Assembly (NCBI RefSeq): GCF_001730295.1
Contig: NZ_MIKA01000034.1
Coordinates: 151,782 to 215,781 of the forward strand
Length of the DNA: 64,000 nucleotides
DNA from: Enterococcus plantarum
GTDB lineage: Bacteria > Bacillota > Bacilli > Lactobacillales > Enterococcaceae
Reading direction: 5' to 3'
Shown here one piece after another: positions 63,729-64,000 of this stretch (within the stretch, counting starts at the first letter, position 1; every line of letters starts with the position of its first letter). Both the position numbers and the translations under genes were made by a program. A model generated the notes under the pieces. That model saw only the letters and a program-made list of their open reading frames with translations, ran no database searches and was not told the origin of the DNA.

Positions 63729-64000
63729 GGCTCTTTGTCAACTAATGTTGGTGAAGAAATCCAAAGAATTAAATCACTAATGAAGCCTAGAGGGAAATTC
63801 CTCTAGGTTTTTCTATTTGATTTAAAAGAACAGTGCCAAAGCATAAAGTAATTCTCAATTTAAAATTATAGAAGTTACGGAAGCCATAGGCGTTTCTCTT
63901 TAGTACTTTTATATGGTTATTCAAGCATTCTAATGGTCCGTTGGAATAAGGCAAATTCAACGCATTTTTAATGCCCGTTTGAACTTTTTTAAAGGTAGTA
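63729..64000 (-). mobile_element. Right end of an ISL3-family insertion sequence
   Basis: The element probably ends near GGCTCTTTGTC (63729). The other end and the target duplication are outside the window, so the boundary is provisional. It lies directly after the autolysin terminator, so that gene is not disrupted. Confidence 0.65.
63787..64000 (-). CDS. ISL3-family transposase, C-terminal part
   Basis: The last 70 codons of a leftward transposase run in from the window edge. They include PYSNGPLECLNNHIKVLKRNAYGFRNFYNFKLRI, the C-terminal DDE region (with the catalytic Glu in GPLE) typical of ISL3/IS1251-type transposases. The final codons and stop lie within a palindrome, CCTAGAGG-GAAATT-CCTCTAGG (63786-63807), which on the plus strand is followed by TTTTT and could stop transcription entering the element. 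No frameshift in the visible part. Confidence 0.8.
   Translation of the reverse strand, partial: TTFKKVQTGIKNALNLPYSNGPLECLNNHIKVLKRNAYGFRNFYNFKLRITLCFGTVLLNQIEKPRGISL

Overview
This 64 kb window is a low-GC Firmicutes chromosome, most likely Enterococcus. Three things point there: strong AGGAGG ribosome sites with frequent TTG and GTG starts, Bacillus-type gene orders (fer-ypbB-recS-ypbE, ypiA-ypiB, mazG-dapB-cca, ylxM-ffh-rpsP-khpA), and an aroE-aroF-aroB-aroC-tyrA-aroA-aroK-pheA operon followed by an LCP (Psr-like) gene, an order I recall from E. faecalis. It is almost all core chromosome. The only mobile DNA is the end of an ISL3-type insertion sequence at the right edge. I saw no rRNA, tRNA, CRISPR array or prophage.

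Layout. 1-6 kb: the start of a HisC-like aminotransferase, a PatA/AraT-type aminotransferase, a lone phosphate-binding lipoprotein (PstS) behind a likely Pho box, and a convergent phoP-phoR pair. 6-9.5 kb: ylxM-ffh, an FMN reductase, and rpsP-khpA. 9.5-16 kb: an uncharacterised DUF1576 membrane protein with a small partner facing a TetR regulator, small secreted or membrane proteins, a lipoprotein cyclophilin, a DUF871 enzyme and a hydrolase. 16-25.5 kb: xerD, a RibT-like gene, scpA-scpB-rluB, then an FMN riboswitch with an unusually long leader before ribU, and fer/ypbB/recS/ypbE. 25.5-32.5 kb: cmk, rpsA, a degenerate receiver-AraC regulator divergent from an acylating acetaldehyde dehydrogenase, der and hup. 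33-41.6 kb: a degenerate AroB-like protein with ypiA and ypiB homologues, a YitT protein, mazG-dapB-cca and several small genes. 41.6-50.1 kb: the aromatic amino acid operon. 50-64 kb: LCP protein, DegV, small unknowns, an Na+/H+ antiporter, an ABC-F ATPase, thyA-folA, lexA, a YnzC-like gene, tkt, a glucosaminidase-LysM autolysin and the IS end.

The most interesting element is the leader of the aromatic operon (41683-42026). A consensus promoter with an inverted repeat in its spacer drives a 20-codon leader peptide ending in an Asn-Asn-Tyr-Tyr-Phe-Ser-Tyr-Phe-Arg run. Six RNA segments follow, and each can pair with the next: 1:2, 2:3, 3:4, 4:5 and 5:6. Segment 1 lies inside the last codons of the leader peptide, and 5:6 is a strong intrinsic terminator. 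By parity, a ribosome stalled on Tyr/Phe codons gives 2:3 and 4:5 (operon on), while a completed peptide gives 1:2, 3:4 and 5:6 (operon off). This would be a trp-type attenuator with one extra relay step controlling a whole shikimate/Tyr/Phe operon. I do not recall a description of it.

Other points worth attention are a response regulator that has lost its phospho-acceptor site, an AroB-fold protein that has lost its metal ligands and sits next to ypiA-ypiB, and about 430 nt of structured RNA between the FMN riboswitch terminator and ribU.
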